A stretch of 38,128 nucleotides of DNA from WLND01 sp040398845 (GTDB lineage: Bacteria > Actinomycetota > Actinomycetes > S36-B12): contig JBBATH010000022.1 of assembly GCA_040398845.1 (NCBI GenBank), forward strand, positions 1 to 38,128, in the 5' to 3' direction. Shown piece after piece: positions 30,376-38,078 of the stretch (position 1 is the first letter of the stretch; each line of letters opens with the position of its first letter). The translations under genes were made by a program, and so were the position numbers. The notes under the pieces were generated by a model, which did no database searches, was not told the DNA's origin, and saw nothing but the letters and a program-made list of their open reading frames with translations.

Positions 30376-31839
30376 GTGAACACCGACACTACGGTCAATG
30401 CTGGCTACGCCACCTTCACCTTCGACTTCTGCGTACACGGCACCTACCCGTGCTCCGGTAACGACATCGTGACACTCAATAACGTACAGATGACCGGTAA
30501 CGATATTGACGCCAAGCAGTACAACGCCTTCTCGCAGATCGAGGGCTACACGATGGTGTCATCCGCGAATGGCGGCAAGCTGACTGCCGCCCAGACCGAC
30601 GCGAATCCTGGCTGGCCCCACGACTACACCTTTTCTGACCTGAGTTGCGGTGGATACAGCTGCAGTTCTGGACCGGAATGCCAGGCGGTGGTGAGTTACG
30701 GGAGTGTCACATCGACCGCTGTGAAGATGGGTCGAGTGTCTGACACCGGCAACAACTTTTTCGGCATCGCATTTACGGCGCTGACATTCGCTGGCTTCAC
30801 GGCGACGACGTTCGGCACGTCGTACTCGGTCTCCTACGACCTCAATGGTGGAAGTGGCACAACGCCCGCGGGAACGAGCGGAAACCTAGGACAGGTCATC
30901 ACCGTGGCTGGTGCCGGCGACATCACTCGGGCTGGCTATACGTTCGTCGGCTGGAATACCGTTGCAGGCGGCACTGGGCAGGCGGCATCATTGGGCGGCT
31001 CCTACACAGTGCCGCTCGGAAATTCGACCCTGTATGCGCAATGGGCGGCGACAGTGACGTTTAGCGCCAACGGCGGCACCGGGTCGATGTCGAATCAGAC
31101 GGCGAGCTCGTCGACAGCGTTGACAACCAACAGTTTCGCGCGCACGGGGTTCGTGTTCGCCGGCTGGAACACGGTCGCGAACGGGTCGGGCACCGCGTAT
31201 GCGAACTTGGCCAGCTACCCCTTCGTGACCAACGCGACCCTGTACGCCCAGTGGGCAGCGTCGGGCACGTTTGACGCCAATGGAGGCACGGGGTCTATGG
31301 CGAGTCAGGCAGCCAGCACCGCGACGGCACTCACGACAAATGGGTTCGCGCTCACCGGCTACACGTTCGCGGGCTGGAACACGTCCGCCAACGGTTCTGG
31401 CACGGCCTACGCCAACCTGGCGAGCTACCCTTTCGTTACGAACGCCACGATGTACGCGCAGTGGACCGCTGAAGCCGCGCCGGTCACGCCGACGGGTGGA
31501 GGTGGGGCTCCGGCACCAGATCCGGCACCCACGCTGAGCCCCACGGAGACGTCCGCAGCGCGACCGCCGTTGGACCCGATTGTCAACCCCGCCGTTGATG
31601 CCGTGAAGCCTGGTGTTTCGACTGTCTCGGAGGGCGGCGTTGTAATCGCCACCACCGTGTCGCCGAACTCGGCCGATAATGCCCTGAATGTCGCTGCCCC
31701 GACCTGGTCGTTGTCGCTCGGCGGGCTCACCACTTCGGGAGCGCCTGCTCTCCTGGGCAGGGGCGGGGGGGGGTCGATGTGCAGACGGGGGCTTCACTTG
31801 CGGTCTCCGGCTCGGGGTTCGCGCCGGGCACTGAAGTGA
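30376..31839 (+). CDS. middle piece of the split surface protein with InlB-type repeats
   Basis: A 487-codon frame continuing directly, in the same phase, from the TAA of the previous piece. It lacks its own signal peptide and ribosome-binding site, so it is unlikely to be translated independently. It holds three InlB B-type repeats, each with a strand YTF or FVFAGWNT and closing YAQW, then a Pro/Ala-rich linker. The last 25 codons after the G-run (SMCRRGLHLRSPARGSRR) are out-of-frame sequence, not natural protein. Confidence 0.55.
   Translation: MNTDTTVNAGYATFTFDFCVHGTYPCSGNDIVTLNNVQMTGNDIDAKQYNAFSQIEGYTMVSSANGGKLTAAQTDANPGWPHDYTFSDLSCGGYSCSSGPECQAVVSYGSVTSTAVKMGRVSDTGNNFFGIAFTALTFAGFTATTFGTSYSVSYDLNGGSGTTPAGTSGNLGQVITVAGAGDITRAGYTFVGWNTVAGGTGQAASLGGSYTVPLGNSTLYAQWAATVTFSANGGTGSMSNQTASSSTALTTNSFARTGFVFAGWNTVANGSGTAYANLASYPFVTNATLYAQWAASGTFDANGGTGSMASQAASTATALTTNGFALTGYTFAGWNTSANGSGTAYANLASYPFVTNATMYAQWTAEAAPVTPTGGGGAPAPDPAPTLSPTETSAARPPLDPIVNPAVDAVKPGVSTVSEGGVVIATTVSPNSADNALNVAAPTWSLSLGGLTTSGAPALLGRGGGGSMCRRGLHLRSPARGSRRALK
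31051..31470 (+). repeat. two tandem 210-bp units encoding InlB-type repeats
   Basis: Units 31051-31260 and 31261-31470 are both exactly 70 codons. They share SANGGTGSM/DANGGTGSM, TALTTN, FAGWNT, ANGSGTAYANLASYPFVTNA and YAQW. A third, diverged unit lies upstream at about 30820-31050. The pair is a recent duplication and could recombine to change copy number. Confidence 0.85.
31765..31773 (+). repeat. run of nine G residues at the frameshift point
   Basis: Nine Gs, preceded by GGGGC, lie exactly where the reading frame changes between the repeat region and the OmpA-like region. Adding one G or removing two restores a single frame reading GGGVDVQTGASLAVSG. Such runs are prone to slippage during replication and to sequencing error. 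Confidence 0.8.
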
Positions 31840-32363
31840 AGGTCTACATCATCGCGCCGTCACTGACCCTCGGAACGTTGATCGTCCGGTCGGACGGAAC
31901 ATTCAGTGGATCTGTACCGGTGCCCTTGACACTCGCGCCTAGCTCCTACATTGCACAGGTGAATGGTTACAGCCCATCGTTCAAGATCCGGAGTGCCTCG
32001 ATCGGCCTTGGCGTGAGCGCCCGAGGGATCGTCCTCGTCAAGCGGATCAGACGCACCGTCTACTTTGACTCGATGTCAGCGTACCTAGATACCAAGTCGA
32101 GGAGAATTCTTGACAGGGCATCGAAACTGGTGCCGCGTAGCGCGAGCCAGATCACTGTGCAGTCCATTGGTTTTGTCCAGCCAACGAAGCTCCGTGGCAA
32201 CGACTTCACCCTGTCGACGCAGCGAGCGAAAAATGTTGCAGCGCGCCTCAAACTCGACAAGGTAAAGGGCGCCTACTACGTCAGCGGACGTGGCAGGGCA
32301 AAGCAATCGGGGGCCAAGGCGCGTCGCACCGAGATAGTCATCGCGTACACCATCACGAGGTAG
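31779..32363 (+). CDS. C-terminal piece of the split surface protein (Ig-like and OmpA-like domain)
   Basis: A 194-codon frame beginning at a GTG but without a ribosome-binding site or signal peptide. It starts with TGASLAVSGSGFAPGTEVKV, a bacterial Ig/IPT-like strand set. It ends in an OmpA-like peptidoglycan-associating domain with TVYFDSMSAYLDTKSRRILD, QSIGFVQPT, RGNDFTLSTQRAKNVAARL and SGRGRAKQ. The Asp and Arg residues used to bind peptidoglycan in OmpA domains have plausible counterparts in NDFTLSTQRA. It would need frame restoration at the G-run to be exported. Confidence 0.6.
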   Translation: MQTGASLAVSGSGFAPGTEVKVYIIAPSLTLGTLIVRSDGTFSGSVPVPLTLAPSSYIAQVNGYSPSFKIRSASIGLGVSARGIVLVKRIRRTVYFDSMSAYLDTKSRRILDRASKLVPRSASQITVQSIGFVQPTKLRGNDFTLSTQRAKNVAARLKLDKVKGAYYVSGRGRAKQSGAKARRTEIVIAYTITR

Positions 32364-32379
32364 CAGCTCGGGTGCTACC
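32359..32379. terminator. small hairpin between the surface-protein gene and the aldehyde dehydrogenase gene
   Basis: GGTAGCA and TGCTACC form a seven-base-pair stem with a seven-base loop, including the stop codons of both convergent genes. It may act as a shared terminator; the stem is short. Confidence 0.4.
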
Positions 32380-33850
32380 ACCCACCCTCTGCCCGGCGGT
32401 TATAGCGAACCTCGGTATCGCCGAGATCGAACACGAGCAACTTCTGCTCGGTGAACCGCTCGAGGAACCACTGTGAGAGCTCGCGACCGACGCCACTGTT
32501 GCCGGTGCCGCCGAAGGGGGCGAGCTGGTCCCAGTAGTTGCTCGTTTCGTTGATGTTCACGGTGCCGTGTTGCAGTGCCTCGCCTACTCGCCAAGCGGTC
32601 GCGAGGTCGCGGGTCCAAAGGGAGGCGATGAGGCCAAGCTTGCTGGAGTTCGCGATGGCGATGGCCTCGGGGATCGACTCGATCTTGATGATGGGGGCGA
32701 CGGGACCGAAGGTCTCCTCGCGCGCAATCGTCATGGCAGGAGTGACGCCGGTGAGGATGGTCGCCGGGTAGAACAGGCCGTCTTGTGAGCCGTACTGGGT
32801 GATCTCGGCGCCCTGCGCGCGCGCATCGTCCACATGATCGACGACGCGAGCGAGTGTCGCAGCGTTTCGCAGCGGGCCCATCTCAGTCTCATCAAGTCCG
32901 GGATCACCGATGCGAAGCTGTGACGCGCGGGCCTTGAGCTTCGCAACAAATTCATCGTGAACGTCGGCGTGGACGAGCAGTCGCTCACCCGAGGTGCAGA
33001 CCTGGCCGGCGTAGTAAAAGCACGCGTTCATCGCTCCCTCGACCGCAGCATCGATGTCGGCGTCGGCGAGCACGATGACGGGCCCGTCTCCGCCGAGTTC
33101 GAGCAGATGTGGCCGAAGCGCCGCCTTGGCTGCGATGCGCTTGCCAGTCGCGGTCGAGCCGGTGAAAAAGAGCCCATCGACATCCTCGTGCTCGACGATG
33201 GCGGCACCGACCTCGCCCATGCCATGGACGACGTTGAGCACGCCCGGCGGAAGTCCGGCCTCGGTGCAGATCTCGGCGACCATGTTGCAGCAGATGGGGG
33301 AGAACTCGGAAGGCTTCCAGACCGCCGTGTTACCGGCGGCAATGATGTGAGCGAGTGCGATCGAGGCGATGTCGGTGGGAAAGTTGTAGGGGGTGATGAC
33401 CCCGACGACGCCCAACGGACGATGCGTGAGGACGAGCCGCTTGTTGTTTGTCTGCTCCTGGGTTGACGGGAACGACAGTCCCCGATGCCGAAGCACCTCC
33501 TCGCCGGCCTTCTGCCAGGAGGGGGCGGCATACTCGTGGACCTCCTCGCGTGCCTCGGCGACGGTCTTGCCGATCTCGATGATGAGGACCTGTGCCACCT
33601 CCTCCGCGCGGGCGGCGAACAGGGCGTGAATCTGCCGCATGATCTTCACTCGCTCGATCAGCGGAGTGGCAGCCCAGGCAGGTTGTGCAGCACGGGCGGC
33701 CTCGACGGCGCGCGCCACATCGGCTTCATCGCAGCGGGCGACATCCGCGATGAGGGCGCCGGATTGAGGCGAATGAACTGCGAACGTCCCGGCTGAGCCA
33801 TCGACCCAGGATCCGTTGATGAGTGCCTTGGTCGGAAGTGCACGTGCCAT
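32375..33850 (-). CDS. aldehyde dehydrogenase (NAD(P)+-dependent, ALDH superfamily)
   Basis: A 491-residue ALDH. The oxyanion-hole Asn156 is in ITPYNFP, the general base Glu251 in LLELGGDGP and the nucleophile Cys285 in YYAGQVCTSGE. Further motifs are FFTGSTATGKRIA, REETFGPVAPIIKI and FGGTGNSGVGRELS. It oxidises an aldehyde to the acid; the sequence most resembles benzaldehyde/vanillin- or succinate-semialdehyde-type members, but the substrate is not certain. The ATG at 33850 follows AGGTGGGACAG; the frame extends to 34009 without conserved sequence. It is divergent from the small lysine-rich gene. The 182-base space between them shows TTGACT (33971-33976) as the only promoter-like element. 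Confidence 0.93.
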   Translation of the reverse strand: MARALPTKALINGSWVDGSAGTFAVHSPQSGALIADVARCDEADVARAVEAARAAQPAWAATPLIERVKIMRQIHALFAARAEEVAQVLIIEIGKTVAEAREEVHEYAAPSWQKAGEEVLRHRGLSFPSTQEQTNNKRLVLTHRPLGVVGVITPYNFPTDIASIALAHIIAAGNTAVWKPSEFSPICCNMVAEICTEAGLPPGVLNVVHGMGEVGAAIVEHEDVDGLFFTGSTATGKRIAAKAALRPHLLELGGDGPVIVLADADIDAAVEGAMNACFYYAGQVCTSGERLLVHADVHDEFVAKLKARASQLRIGDPGLDETEMGPLRNAATLARVVDHVDDARAQGAEITQYGSQDGLFYPATILTGVTPAMTIAREETFGPVAPIIKIESIPEAIAIANSSKLGLIASLWTRDLATAWRVGEALQHGTVNINETSNYWDQLAPFGGTGNSGVGRELSQWFLERFTEQKLLVFDLGDTEVRYNRRAEGGW

Positions 33851-34032
33851 GTCTGTCCCACCTGTTCGCGAGGATGCCGGGGCCCAACGCCAACCCCAAC
33901 GGCTGACGTGCGCCAACGTACCCAATGAGACGCTTCTTCGTGCGGTTCTCACCGAGACGATGGCTCCCGGTTGACTCGGGGCGTAATGTCGAGGTACCGG
34001 AGCCATCAAGACTCCCGGATGACGGAGTGGTC

Positions 34033-34167
34033 ATGGGCGATAAGTCACGGCAAAAGACGGAAACGAAGAAGCCCGGGAAGTCCATCAAGGAGAAGCGCGC
34101 CGACAAGCGGATGGCCACTGGATCCTCGAAGGAGAGTCCGGGCATCATGCCACCCAAGAAGGACTGA
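34033..34167 (+). CDS. small lysine-rich conserved actinobacterial protein
   Basis: A 44-residue protein, MGDKSRQKTETKKPGKSIKE followed by KRADKRMATGSSKES. The opening MGDKS and the KKPGKSIKEKRADK segment match a widespread family of tiny, unstructured, basic actinobacterial proteins of unknown function. GGAG lies six bases before the ATG. A longer frame starts at 33925 but its added part is not like the family. Confidence 0.72.
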   Translation: MGDKSRQKTETKKPGKSIKEKRADKRMATGSSKESPGIMPPKKD

Positions 34168-34178
34168 CGGCCGGGCGC

Positions 34179-34192
34179 GGGCCTCTCGGCCC
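34179..34192 (+). terminator. short GC hairpin after the small lysine-rich gene
   Basis: GGGCC-TCTC-GGCCC, a five-base-pair stem, starts 12 bases after the stop codon within very GC-rich sequence. It is a weak candidate terminator. Confidence 0.3.
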
Positions 34193-34326
34193 AGGCGGCA
34201 TCGAACTCAGCAGGATCGGACGAGGAGCGTTCCGTTGTCGAGCAGTGCGAAGAGCAATATTTCTGCACCATGGCAAGATCCCGCGACTGAATAGGCTGCG
34301 ATGATGATGATTCATGCGGCGGCCAC

Positions 34327-35100
34327 GTGAGAGCAATTGCGAAGTCCGCCGCAAGGGTGATGCGGCGGGCGCGCGCGGCCTGCTCACCGGCGGAACTCAA
34401 TGAGGCGATCCGCGAATGCCGATCCTGTCCGAGACTGGTCTCCTGGCGCGAGGAGATCGCGGTCGTCAAGCGCGCGGCTTATGCCGATGAGAGCTACTGG
34501 GGAGCTCCGGTCCCGAGTTTCGGCTCAGATCGACCCTCGATCCTCATCATCGGACTCGCCCCCGGAGCCCATGGCGCGAATCGCACGGGGCGGATGTTCA
34601 CCGGTGACCGAAGCGGCGATTGGCTCTTCGGGTCACTTCACCGTGTCGGCCTCGCCTCGGCCCCGGGTTCGGTCTCCCGCGAAGATGGGCAGCGGTTGGC
34701 GACGGCCCGCATCACCGCGGCGGTTCATTGCGCCCCGCCGGACAACAAGCCCACGACGAAGGAGCGCGACACGTGCGCGCCTTGGCTCGACCGGGAACTT
34801 GAACTCGTCCAGCCCGATCTTCGAGTGATAGTGGTGCTCGGCGGGTTCGCTTGGGCCGCAGCGCTTGCCGCGCTCGCGGCTCGCGGGTGGACAATTCCAA
34901 AGCCGAGGTCGCGGTTTGGGCACGGCGCTCAGGTCGAACTTGAGCGAATGGACGGTCGCGACGTCGCCCTCTTGGGCTGCTATCACCCAAGTCAGCAGAA
35001 CACGTTCACCGGAAGGCTCACAGAGTCGATGCTCGACGAGGTGTTCACGGATGCGCGCGACATCGCAGCCGGCGATCGCGCCATGGATTGGTTGCCGTGA
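34327..35100 (+). CDS. uracil-DNA glycosylase, family 5 (UDGb) type
   Basis: A 257-residue glycosylase. Four cysteines suited to a 4Fe-4S cluster are present: Cys31 and Cys34 in RECRSCPRLVSWRE, Cys135 in AVHCAPPDNKP and Cys150 in RDTCAPWL. Motif 1 is GLAPGAHGANRTGRMFTGDR (77 on), with alanine where other UDG families have a catalytic Asp or Asn, as in family 5. The second motif is CYHPSQQNTFTGRLT. The family removes uracil, hypoxanthine and related lesions from DNA. The GTG at 34327 has no clear ribosome-binding site; an ATG at 34360 preceded by AAGGGTG is a good alternative. The gene lies before the MoxR gene and may share its mRNA. Confidence 0.93.
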   Translation: MRAIAKSAARVMRRARAACSPAELNEAIRECRSCPRLVSWREEIAVVKRAAYADESYWGAPVPSFGSDRPSILIIGLAPGAHGANRTGRMFTGDRSGDWLFGSLHRVGLASAPGSVSREDGQRLATARITAAVHCAPPDNKPTTKERDTCAPWLDRELELVQPDLRVIVVLGGFAWAAALAALAARGWTIPKPRSRFGHGAQVELERMDGRDVALLGCYHPSQQNTFTGRLTESMLDEVFTDARDIAAGDRAMDWLP

Positions 35101-35157
35101 GGCGAAACGGACCTTACGCTGCGAACGGTCCAGCCGTCTGTCATTGAGGAGCCACGA

Positions 35158-36036
35158 ATGCCGCTGTTCACGTCCATCGAGGATGCCACATCGCGTCTCG
35201 CTGACACCGGATACCTCGTTGACCAGGAGTTAGCCACCGTCGTTTTCCTCGGCGACGCACTCGGCAAGCCAATCCTGCTTGAAGGGCCGGCGGGCACCGG
35301 AAAGACCGAGTTGGCGAAGGCCGTGGCCGAGGCAACGGGCGCAAAGCTCGTTCGGTTGCAGTGCTACGAGGGCCTAGATGAGGCGCGGGCCTTGTATGAG
35401 TGGAACTACCGCAAGCAACTCCTGCGTATCCAGGCGGCTCAGGGGAGCGATGGCGCCGATTCGTGGTCGGAGCTGCAGGATGACATCTTCAGCGAGGAGT
35501 TCCTGCTCGCTCGGCCGCTCCTCACGGCCATCCGTCAGCAGGGGCCGACCGTGCTCCTCGTCGATGAGACCGACAAGGCTGATGTTGAGGTGGAGGGTCT
35601 GCTCCTCGAGGTGTTGAGCGAGTTTCAGGTCACCGTGCCAGAGCTCGGCACGATTGTTGCGACGCATCGACCCTTCGTCGTCCTTACGTCAAATGCGACG
35701 AGGGAGCTCTCCGAGGCTTTGAAGCGTCGATGCCTGTATGCGCACGTCGACTATCCGGACGCCGCACGCGAGCTGGCGATCGTCATGTCGCGCGTGCCAA
35801 TGGTCGCTGAAGAGCTTGCGATCGAGCTTGTCAGGGCCGTGCGCGCCATGCGGGCGATCGACCTGCGCAAGGCGCCGAGCGTTGCCGAGACGATCGACTG
35901 GGCGAGGGCAATGGATGCGCTCGCTGTCGAGGAGCTCACCGATGCGGTCGTCGAGCAGACCCTCGGAGTGGTGCTGAAACACGAGCCGGACAGGCAACGC
36001 GTGCGCGAGCAACTTGGTTTGGGTGCTTCGCAGTAG
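35158..36036 (+). CDS. MoxR family AAA+ ATPase (CoxD-like)
   Basis: A 292-residue AAA+ ATPase. It has Walker A GPAGTGKT (43-50), Walker B VLLVDETD (132-139), sensor-1 Asn179 in VLTSNATREL and arginine-finger candidates in LKRRCLYAHVDYP (190-191). MoxR proteins act as chaperones with VWA-domain partners in the maturation of enzyme complexes; CoxD serves CO dehydrogenase/xanthine-oxidase-type metalloenzymes. GAGGAG lies just before the ATG. A VWA partner gene (CoxE-like) follows but on the opposite strand. An inverted repeat GGACC/GGTCC at 35109-35131 lies in the leader region. Confidence 0.92.
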   Translation: MPLFTSIEDATSRLADTGYLVDQELATVVFLGDALGKPILLEGPAGTGKTELAKAVAEATGAKLVRLQCYEGLDEARALYEWNYRKQLLRIQAAQGSDGADSWSELQDDIFSEEFLLARPLLTAIRQQGPTVLLVDETDKADVEVEGLLLEVLSEFQVTVPELGTIVATHRPFVVLTSNATRELSEALKRRCLYAHVDYPDAARELAIVMSRVPMVAEELAIELVRAVRAMRAIDLRKAPSVAETIDWARAMDALAVEELTDAVVEQTLGVVLKHEPDRQRVREQLGLGASQ

Positions 36037-36045
36037 GTTGGATTA

Positions 36046-37437
36046 TCAGGCAATCTTCGTCACCGCGGCGACGAGTTCACGGATTGTGGAGACCTCGAAC
36101 GCATCCGTGCAATGCCGTGCGTAATCTGACGCACGCGAGTCGAGGCTGTTCCAATCAGATCTGGGCTCTGGGTTCAACCAGTAGAGGCGGCGGGCCCGGT
36201 GCTCAAGCTCGGCTACCTCGGCAATGGCGGGTTCGCGATCGTGTGACCGCGCGTCGCCAGCGATGATGACGGTTGTCTTCGCCGTGACCGCCTCACCCCA
36301 CGTGTCGACGAACGTCGTGAAGGCGCGCCGGTAGTCGCTTCGTCCGTCCTTGGCAATGAGGCCCTTGCGAGCGAGAAGATGGTGGGGGTCAAGCACTCCC
36401 GGGCTGCTCGCGAGTATGTCGGTGATCTCGACGATGCCGTCGATGAAGACGAACGACCTGACGCGGCGGAACTCCTGGTGAACGGCATGGAGGAGCGTCA
36501 AGGTGAATGGCGCGAACTGGGCGGTGGAGCCGGAGACATCGCACAACACGATGAGGTCTGGTTTCGTAGGACGCCGGCGCCGAAGCACGGGTTGCACGGG
36601 CACGCCGCCGGTGCCCATGGAACTGCGAATGGTCCGGCGCATGTCCAATCCGCTGGTGCCGCGACGGCGCCGGTTGCCGAGCCTCGTTGCGAGTCGTCGG
36701 GCCAGCGGTCGCATGGCCTGCCGCATCGACACGAGTTCATCAGCGCCGGCTCGCAGGAGCGGGCGATCCTCTGGGTCCTCGAGTTGCTGCATCGAGGCAC
36801 CTTGATCGGCCTCGCGTATTCGTCCCGATACAAGGTCCTGCATCCGGCGTTTCATCTGCTCCATCGCCAAAGCAGCCTCAGCGGTTGCCAGCGCCCGATC
36901 GAAGTCGGTGTCGCCTTCGGTCTGATCGAGATAACTACGGTAAAGGTTTTGAATATTCATGCGTCGTAATGTCCGTTGGGCATGATGTCCGGCGGAGCGT
37001 CCGTCGTCCTGCGAACCACCGTGTCGATCTATTGCCGCCTCGAGCAGGTCGTCGACGTGCTCAAAATCGCCCTCGCGTAGGGCGCGTGCAAGTTCATCAA
37101 TTGCACCTGTCTCGGGTCCGCCCCCTTCGACAATGCGGTCGGCGTCGGGCGGGGGCTTGCGAGTACGAGGGAACGTGACATCGAAGGCTCGGTCGAATGC
37201 GACGTCATGGGTGGAGTCCTTGACGAGCGTGGATTTCAATGCAGTTCGAAGGTCGGCGCGGTCGCCGAGGCCAACCACTGCAAGCGCAGCCACTGCATCA
37301 AGCGCCTCGATCGTCGACACCGCTAGACCGGCGCGGCGAAGGCGCCTCGTGAGGTGCAAGACAGCGGTCGGTAACGCCTGGATCGGGGGGGTGGTTGCGG
37401 TGGGAGGCGGCACTGTGCGAGCGTATCGGCGCGCCAC
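36046..37437 (-). CDS. CoxE-like von Willebrand factor A domain protein
   Basis: A 463-residue protein of the CoxE/DUF58-type VWA group. Residues 25-120 form a helical N-terminal domain (LPTAVLHLTRRLRRAGLAVS). The central part is basic, and the VWA domain starts near residue 290 with DLIVLCDVSGSTAQFAPFTL, an intact D-x-S-x-S MIDAS motif. IIAGDARSHDREP supplies the later acidic loop and YWLNPEP is also typical. Its partner should be the MoxR ATPase, whose stop codon is only nine bases away, facing it. The GTG at 37437 is the outermost start; GTG 37413 is an alternative. Neither has a good ribosome-binding site. Function: probably maturation or insertion of metal cofactors, by analogy. Confidence 0.88.
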   Translation of the reverse strand: MARRYARTVPPPTATTPPIQALPTAVLHLTRRLRRAGLAVSTIEALDAVAALAVVGLGDRADLRTALKSTLVKDSTHDVAFDRAFDVTFPRTRKPPPDADRIVEGGGPETGAIDELARALREGDFEHVDDLLEAAIDRHGGSQDDGRSAGHHAQRTLRRMNIQNLYRSYLDQTEGDTDFDRALATAEAALAMEQMKRRMQDLVSGRIREADQGASMQQLEDPEDRPLLRAGADELVSMRQAMRPLARRLATRLGNRRRRGTSGLDMRRTIRSSMGTGGVPVQPVLRRRRPTKPDLIVLCDVSGSTAQFAPFTLTLLHAVHQEFRRVRSFVFIDGIVEITDILASSPGVLDPHHLLARKGLIAKDGRSDYRRAFTTFVDTWGEAVTAKTTVIIAGDARSHDREPAIAEVAELEHRARRLYWLNPEPRSDWNSLDSRASDYARHCTDAFEVSTIRELVAAVTKIA

Positions 37438-37475
37438 CGGCGCTCATGCTGCGCAGATGGAGATGGGACCACCTA

Positions 37476-38078
37476 GTGACCGAACAGATTCTTGCCCTCG
37501 CCTTGATGCTCAACCCTGCCCACGACCGTGCGGTGCAAGCCCACATGGCGCGACTCGCGGGGCGACTTGGGTTTGTCGCCTGCCACCTGCCGTTGCGTGA
37601 AGACGCGACGTTGAGCTCATCGGAATTGGAAGTGCTGATCTCGGCGGCAGAACCGGCACTCCTCATCATTGATCACGCGCCATCAAATGACGATGAAGTT
37701 GACGCGGTAGGGATGGTCCGTACGGCCGACCCGGAAGTCATTCGCCGTGCGCGTGCTCGGCTGGACGAGGACGAGGACAATCGCCCGCTCATCGTGGCCG
37801 TGCCTCTCTCAATCGGGCGGACGATGAATGAGGCGGTTGCGCGGGCAGATCTGGATCCTCGATTCGTCGGCGACGCACATCCGCGCGTTTCGGGGATTTT
37901 CGGAACATTCGAACAGGCGCAGGAGCAGGTGCTTGCGATTGCTCAGGCGGGCGCCGAGGTGCTCCTTGTCACTGTGCCGGACGAGCGTGATGTCGCTGAC
38001 GTCCTTGCCCAGACGCGGGCTCTGGTCGTTGGTGCGGCCCCGGTCATGCTCGGCAGATGGTGTGAGTCGTCTTCTTAG
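37476..38078 (+). CDS. short luciferase-like (LLM/TIM-barrel) protein, tentative
   Basis: A 200-residue protein. The N-terminal segment QAHMARLAGRLGFVACHLPL and the C-terminal ending FGTFEQAQEQVLAIAQAGAE followed by VLLVTVPDERDVADVLAQTR resemble luciferase-like flavin monooxygenases. The middle of the barrel, 100 or more residues in normal members, is shortened. Thus it may be a reduced relative or a nonfunctional derivative. The GTG at 37476 is chosen because the conserved TEQILALALML follows it; the frame extends to 37395 across the divergent gene's start. The gene is divergent from the CoxE-like gene. Fifty bases follow its stop codon to the window's end, with no gene. Confidence 0.5.
   Translation: MTEQILALALMLNPAHDRAVQAHMARLAGRLGFVACHLPLREDATLSSSELEVLISAAEPALLIIDHAPSNDDEVDAVGMVRTADPEVIRRARARLDEDEDNRPLIVAVPLSIGRTMNEAVARADLDPRFVGDAHPRVSGIFGTFEQAQEQVLAIAQAGAEVLLVTVPDERDVADVLAQTRALVVGAAPVMLGRWCESSS

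Larger units (their letters stand above)
30013..32363 (+). pseudogene. interrupted secreted surface protein (InlB-type repeats plus OmpA-like domain)
   Basis: Three consecutive frames read as one protein of about 780 residues. The parts are a signal peptide; a 250-residue Thr/Gly/Asn-rich domain; three InlB/Listeria-Bacteroides repeats ending in LYAQWAA or MYAQWTA; a Pro-rich linker; an Ig-like stretch (TGASLAVSGSGFAPGTEVKV); and an OmpA-like C-terminal domain (RRTVYFDSMSAYLDTKSRRI, later LSTQRAKNVAARL and GRGRAKQSGAKARRTEI). Two lesions break it. The first is an in-frame TAA at 30373-30375. The second is a frame change at the nine-G run 31765-31773, which one extra G would repair. It may be a pseudogene, a phase-variable gene or carry sequencing errors. 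The likely role is adhesion or cell-wall surface binding. Confidence 0.75.

Noticed and set aside
33054..33466. Plus-strand frames across the aldehyde dehydrogenase gene
   Set aside because: They are antisense to conserved ALDH motifs and have no family resemblance.
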